Shown here in pieces: positions 6,754 to 9,357 of a stretch of DNA of 9,357 bases (the stretch's first letter is position 1; each line of letters starts with the position of its first letter). The stretch is from G023898405 sp964368985. Its GTDB lineage: Bacteria > Myxococcota > UBA727 > JABDBI01. The notes beneath the pieces were generated by a model. The model did no database searches and had not been told where the DNA came from. It worked only from the letters and a program-made list of their open reading frames with translations. The stretch covers positions 1 to 9,357 of the forward strand of contig CAYJDW010000094.1 in NCBI GenBank assembly GCA_964368985.1, read 5' to 3'. A program made the position numbers and the translations under genes.

Positions 6754-7029
6754 CTACTTCTTAACTTTTTTGTCGGCAGCATGCCCAACGAAATATCTCG
6801 TAGGAGAAAATTCTCCGAGTTTATGACCGACCATATTTTCTGTTACATAGACGGGTACAAACTTTTTACCGTTATGAACAGCAAAGGTTCCACCTACAAA
6901 CTCTGGGGTAATCGTCGAACGACGTGACCAGGTTTTAAACACTCTTTTCTTATTACCTTCATCTACCGAAGTCACAAACTTCCACAAATGATGATCAACA
7001 AAAAATCCTTTTTTCAATGAGCGTGCCAT
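6754..7029 (-). CDS. rpsS: 30S ribosomal protein S19
   Basis: S19 is in the head of the small subunit, pairs with S13 and contacts the large subunit through intersubunit bridges. The 91-residue product matches the family throughout: MARSLKKGFFVDHHLWK (1–17), KTWSRRSTITPEFVGGTFAV (32–51), HNGKKFVPVYVTENMVGHKL (52–71) and GEFSPTRYFVGHAADKK (72–88). The ATG at 7029 is preceded by GGGAG with 9 nt spacing. It lies 18 bp after rplB and 14 bp before rplV, as in other S10 operons. Confidence 0.99.
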   Translation of the reverse strand: MARSLKKGFFVDHHLWKFVTSVDEGNKKRVFKTWSRRSTITPEFVGGTFAVHNGKKFVPVYVTENMVGHKLGEFSPTRYFVGHAADKKVKK

Positions 7030-7047
7030 CTTGTTGCTCTCCCAATT

Positions 7048-7872
7048 CTATTTTTTACGACGCTTAATAATCATTCCAGCCGTACGCTTATTATTTCTCG
7101 TACGATGGCCCTTAGCAGGCTGTCCCCACGGCGATACTGGATGGCGACCACCTGATGACTTACCTTCACCACCGCCCAATGGGTGATCGACAGGATTCAT
7201 AGATACGCCTCTATTATGCGGCCTGAAACCTAACCAACGTTTTCTACCGGCTTTACCAATTTTGTAGAGCTCATGGCCAATATTACCAACTTGACCGATG
7301 GTTGCAGAACATTCGCTGTGAATGAACCTTACCTCGCCTGATGGCATACGCACGGTCACATAGTCGCCTTCTTTCGCGAGGAGCTGAGCAACAGCACCCG
7401 CCGAACGGACTAACTGACCACCTTTTTGAGCTTTCAATTCGATATTATGGATCTGTAAACCAAGCGGAATATTCTTCAAAGGAAGGTGATTACCAACTTT
7501 AATTTCGGAGCCGGGACCAGAAAATACCATGTCGCCGACCTTCAGATCATTTGGTGCCAAAATATAGCATTTTACACCATCAAGATACTGAAGCAATGCT
7601 AGGTTAGCACTTCGGTTGGGATCATATTCAAAGGCTAAGACTTTAGCGCCAATGCCATTCTTAGTTCTTACAAAGTCGACATCTCTTAGCTTACGCTTAT
7701 GCGCACCACCACGGAAACGAACATTGATACGTCCATTCGAGCCACGACCACTGATAGCCTTCTTACCTCTTACAAGGTTTTTTTCAGGCTTCTTATTGCT
7801 AAGAGTGAGATCTCTATTAATGCTGGAATTACGTCGACCAGCACTTGTTGGCTTATAAATTATAATTGCCAC
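7048..7872 (-). CDS. rplB: 50S ribosomal protein L2
   Basis: L2 is one of the most conserved large-subunit proteins; it is needed for subunit association, tRNA binding and peptidyl transfer. The 274-residue product has MAIIIYKPTSAGRR (1–14), the RNA-binding OB region with GRGSNGRINVRFRGGAHKRK (42–61) and FEYDPNRSANLALLQYLDG (81–99), the SH3-like part with GGQLVRSAGAVAQLLAKEG (151–169), and the C-terminal RGVSMNPVDHPLGGGEGKS (221–239). His230 in VDHP matches the E. coli residue called His229, reported as important for peptidyl transfer. The second His of the E. coli motif (DHPHGGG) is Leu232 here, a change I believe also occurs in other bacteria. The start is GTG (7872), the only non-ATG start in the window; AGGA is 9 nt upstream and directly follows a hairpin at 7887–7920. 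Confidence 0.98.
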   Translation of the reverse strand: MAIIIYKPTSAGRRNSSINRDLTLSNKKPEKNLVRGKKAISGRGSNGRINVRFRGGAHKRKLRDVDFVRTKNGIGAKVLAFEYDPNRSANLALLQYLDGVKCYILAPNDLKVGDMVFSGPGSEIKVGNHLPLKNIPLGLQIHNIELKAQKGGQLVRSAGAVAQLLAKEGDYVTVRMPSGEVRFIHSECSATIGQVGNIGHELYKIGKAGRKRWLGFRPHNRGVSMNPVDHPLGGGEGKSSGGRHPVSPWGQPAKGHRTRNNKRTAGMIIKRRKK

Positions 7873-7886
7873 TATTTTTTTTCCTT

Positions 7887-7920
7887 TCTTACCATAGGAC
7901 CCGTCAGGTTATCGGTAAGA
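7887..7920 (-). promoter_or_regulatory. Hairpin abutting the rplB ribosome binding site
   Basis: In the 54-bp rplW–rplB gap the transcribed strand carries TCTTACC and GGTAAGA (7-bp outer stem), then AUA/UAU (3 bp) after a one-base bulge, then ACC/GGU (3 bp) after a two-base bulge, closed by a 5-nt loop, giving 13 pairs in 34 nt. The outer stem ends next to the A-rich AGGA that serves the GTG start of rplB. The pairing is seen directly in the sequence. A role in controlling rplB translation, in protein binding or in RNA cleavage is inference. Confidence 0.5.
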
Positions 7921-7926
7921 GTAAAC

Positions 7927-8262
7927 TTAAGCGCCTTTCCCTTCTTGTTGCGCAACTTCTTGACCTACCAAACCGAATAAGTCAACATCCGAACCACTCT
8001 TAAGAGTTAAATAAGCTCTTTTAGTGTTTTTACGTTTTCCGACATGTTGACGAACACGCTTAATTTTTCCGCGATAGTTCAAAGTATTAACACTAAGAAC
8101 GTCAACGTCGAAAAGAACTTTGGCAGCCCGAATGATTTGATCTTTATTTGCCCAGGGCGCAACTTCTACGAGAACCTTATTTTGGGTCTCACGCAGTTGA
8201 GCACATTTCTCAGTCAAGATCGGCTTCTTCAAAACTTCATATATACTGATTTGATTAAACAT
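7927..8262 (-). CDS. rplW: 50S ribosomal protein L23
   Basis: L23 sits at the peptide exit and is the docking site for trigger factor and the signal recognition particle. The 111-residue product has IYEVLKKPILTEKCAQL (7–23), NKVLVEVAPWANKDQI (28–43), AAKVLFDVDVLSVNTLNYRG (46–65) and the RNA-binding signature KIKRVRQHVGKRKNTKRAYL (66–85). It runs past the usual end with a short tail (DLFGLVGQEVAQQEGKGA), giving a length slightly above the common 95–105. The ATG 8262 lies 5 bp after the rplD stop and has no good binding site of its own, so translational coupling to rplD is likely. Confidence 0.97.
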   Translation of the reverse strand: MFNQISIYEVLKKPILTEKCAQLRETQNKVLVEVAPWANKDQIIRAAKVLFDVDVLSVNTLNYRGKIKRVRQHVGKRKNTKRAYLTLKSGSDVDLFGLVGQEVAQQEGKGA

Positions 8263-8267
8263 TTTTT

Positions 8268-8891
8268 CTAACCCAACAAACGCTTTTCAAGGTTTTTCGC
8301 TGCACTTACGGTCATAATCAAATAAGGAAATCTCAAAACATCAGCCACGTTAACCCCTTCTTGTTTAAGGAATTTTACGCTTGCATGATTTCTCGAGCTC
8401 AACCTTGCGCCGTTATTGTCTTCATCAATCAAAAGGCAAGAGCCTAGTTTGAAGTTGTTGAGCAATTCACCAACACGCTTAGTCTTTGGTTCAGCAAAAG
8501 CCAATTCGTCGATCAGACGCAAACGACCTTCTTGAACGCGAGCGCTCAAAACTGAGGCCAAGGCTGCACGTTTCTTCGATTTAGGCATGTTAAAGCTGTA
8601 ATCGCGTGGCTTTGGAGCAAAGGCAACACCACCGCCTGTTTGGTGGGGATTCTTACGACCAGAACCCTGACGAGCCATACCACGACCTTTTTGAGGGAAT
8701 GGTTTCTTGGTCGAGCCTCTTACTTCAGCTTTGCTCAATACGCTTTGCGTACCGGCACGGCTGCAAGCGCGCTGCCAATTAACTACTTCACTGTGAAGAT
8801 AAGGACGAACCAACGCCCCAAACACAGCATCATCAAGATCAGTCTGGCTTATTTTCTCGCCAGAAAAGTTAAACACTTCAAATGTAGCCAT
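8268..8891 (-). CDS. rplD: 50S ribosomal protein L4
   Basis: L4 binds domain I of 23S rRNA early in assembly and projects a loop into the exit tunnel; in gammaproteobacteria it also represses the S10 operon. The 207-residue product has an N-terminal strand, the tunnel loop with KKPFPQKGRGMARQGSGRK (62–80), GGGVAFAPKPRDYSFNMPKS (86–105), and the C-terminal globular part with LLIDEDNNGARLSSRNH (153–169). The loop tip KPFPQKGRG differs from the common KPWRQKGTG. ATG 8891 has a full GGAGGT, the strongest site in the window, although at 12 nt spacing. It follows rpsJ by 55 bp; rplC, normally between them, is absent. Confidence 0.97.
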   Translation of the reverse strand: MATFEVFNFSGEKISQTDLDDAVFGALVRPYLHSEVVNWQRACSRAGTQSVLSKAEVRGSTKKPFPQKGRGMARQGSGRKNPHQTGGGVAFAPKPRDYSFNMPKSKKRAALASVLSARVQEGRLRLIDELAFAEPKTKRVGELLNNFKLGSCLLIDEDNNGARLSSRNHASVKFLKQEGVNVADVLRFPYLIMTVSAAKNLEKRLLG

Positions 8892-8946
8892 AACGGTAAT
8901 TCTACCTCCAAAAGGCCCAGAAAAACTTACAATTGTTAAACGATGC

Positions 8947-9255
8947 TTAGCTCTTCAACTCGACATCAACACCAGCAGACAAATCGAGTTTCATTAACGC
9001 ATCGAGCGTACTTTGTGTTGGCTCATGAATGTCCAACAAACGCTTATGAGTTCGAACTTCAAACTGTTCGCGGGATTTCTTATCCGTAAAAGGACCGCGC
9101 AAAACGGTATACTTAGTGATGCTAGTCGGCAACGGAATAGGGCCGGCCACCTTGGCACCAGTGCGAGTAGCGGTTCCTGCAATATCTTGAGCCGAATGGT
9201 CCAGCAATTTGCAATCATATGCTGAAAGACGAATTCTAATTTTAGTTGCGGACAT
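8947..9255 (-). CDS. rpsJ: 30S ribosomal protein S10 (transcription factor NusE)
   Basis: S10 is a small-subunit head protein that also works as NusE in antitermination and in coupling transcription to translation with NusG. The 102-residue product reads KIRIRLSAYDCKLLDHSAQD (5–24), with TRTGAKVAGPIPLPTSITKY (30–49), FTDKKSREQFEVRTHKRLLD (56–75) and LMKLDLSAGVDVELKS at the end; the length is typical (about 102–105). AGGAA lies 7 nt before ATG 9255. It heads the gene run; upstream is a 102-bp stretch with a hairpin and a possible promoter. The wording KKSREQF and LDLSAGVDVE recalls deltaproteobacterial homologues, from memory. The next gene is rplD rather than the usual rplC. Confidence 0.98.
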   Translation of the reverse strand: MSATKIRIRLSAYDCKLLDHSAQDIAGTATRTGAKVAGPIPLPTSITKYTVLRGPFTDKKSREQFEVRTHKRLLDIHEPTQSTLDALMKLDLSAGVDVELKS

Positions 9256-9287
9256 CTTAACTTTCCTTATTACCTATGAGCACTCTT

Positions 9288-9315
9288 TCTATATATATTT
9301 TTTGCAATCATGCAA
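9288..9315 (-). promoter_or_regulatory. Possible sigma-70-type promoter for rpsJ
   Basis: On the minus strand TTGCAT (9315–9310) and TATAGA (9293–9288) are separated by 16 bp and would start transcription about 25 nt before the rpsJ ATG. Each box matches the consensus at four or five of six positions. The region is AT-rich, so a chance match is quite possible, and in many bacteria rpsJ is co-transcribed from further upstream. Confidence 0.25.
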
Positions 9316-9321
9316 GCAGGT

Positions 9322-9340
9322 AACCGCCGAATCGGCGGTT
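9322..9340 (-). other. GC-rich perfect hairpin upstream of rpsJ
   Basis: AACCGCCG and CGGCGGTT form a perfect 8-bp stem with a 3-nt loop, about 67 nt before the rpsJ start. On the minus strand no T run follows it; on the plus strand only TTTA follows. It may be an inefficient terminator or processing site between an upstream gene and rpsJ, or a leader structure. Lying at the window edge, it cannot be assigned further. Confidence 0.45.
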
Positions 9341-9357
9341 TATCTAGCTAGTTTACT

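Noticed and set aside
9322..9340. Intrinsic terminator upstream of rpsJ
   Set aside because: The stem is good, but no T run follows on the minus strand and only TTTA on the plus strand, so I list it as a hairpin only.
9340..9357. End of an upstream coding sequence (a frame ending ...KLAR then TAA at 9342–9340)
   Set aside because: Only five codons are visible, and several other stops occur in this AT-rich stretch, so no gene can be claimed.
1..9357. Mobile elements, CRISPR arrays, tRNA genes or a hidden accessory system
   Set aside because: Coding sequence of recognised housekeeping genes fills nearly the whole window; the gaps are at most 102 bp and contain no repeat array, tRNA-like fold or transposase remnant that I could see.

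Overview
The window is a continuous run of core translation genes, all on the minus strand: a bacterial S10–spc ribosomal-protein cluster ending in the secretion gene secY. Read in the direction of transcription (9357 down to 1) the order is rpsJ (S10), rplD (L4), rplW (L23), rplB (L2), rpsS (S19), rplV (L22), rpsC (S3), rplP (L16), rpmC (L29), rpsQ (S17), rplN (L14), rplX (L24), rplE (L5), rpsH (S8), rplF (L6), rplR (L18), rpsE (S5), rpmD (L30), rplO (L15) and a 3'-truncated secY. Every gene was identified from its own conserved motifs and from its place in the expected order. No mobile element, CRISPR array, tRNA, rRNA or accessory gene is visible.

Organism: a bacterium with GC in the mid-40s percent by spot check. 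The presence of L30 argues against Chlamydiae and Cyanobacteria, which usually lack it. The wording of S10 (KKSREQF, DALMKLDLSAGVDVE), of SecY (LAVYRIGIFVTSPGIDR) and of L2 (VDHPLGGGEG) reminds me most of deltaproteobacteria in the broad sense (Bdellovibrio- or Myxococcus-like). This is recall rather than a search, so the assignment is tentative.

Layout: 9256–9357 is a short leader with a GC-rich hairpin and a possible promoter. 8947–4705 carries the S10-operon part and 4673–1 the spc-operon part, with no break between them. Gaps between genes are 5–74 bp and most genes have a Shine-Dalgarno site, so long polycistronic transcription with translational coupling is likely. The products assemble into both ribosomal subunits: S10, S19, S3, S17, S8 and S5 in the small one, the L proteins in the large one. 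SecY is the channel of the Sec translocon.

What departs from the textbook: (1) rplC (L3), normally between rpsJ and rplD, is absent; only 55 bp separate them. (2) rpsN (S14), normally between rplE and rpsH, is absent; only 12 bp separate them. (3) Of the 19 complete genes, 12 stop with TAG, 7 with TAA and none with TGA, which is odd for highly expressed genes. (4) A well-paired hairpin abuts the ribosome binding site of rplB, the only gene here with a GTG start; smaller hairpins precede secY, rpmD and rpsJ. I found no convincing undescribed system; the two missing genes, the stop-codon bias and the rplB hairpin are the points most worth checking.
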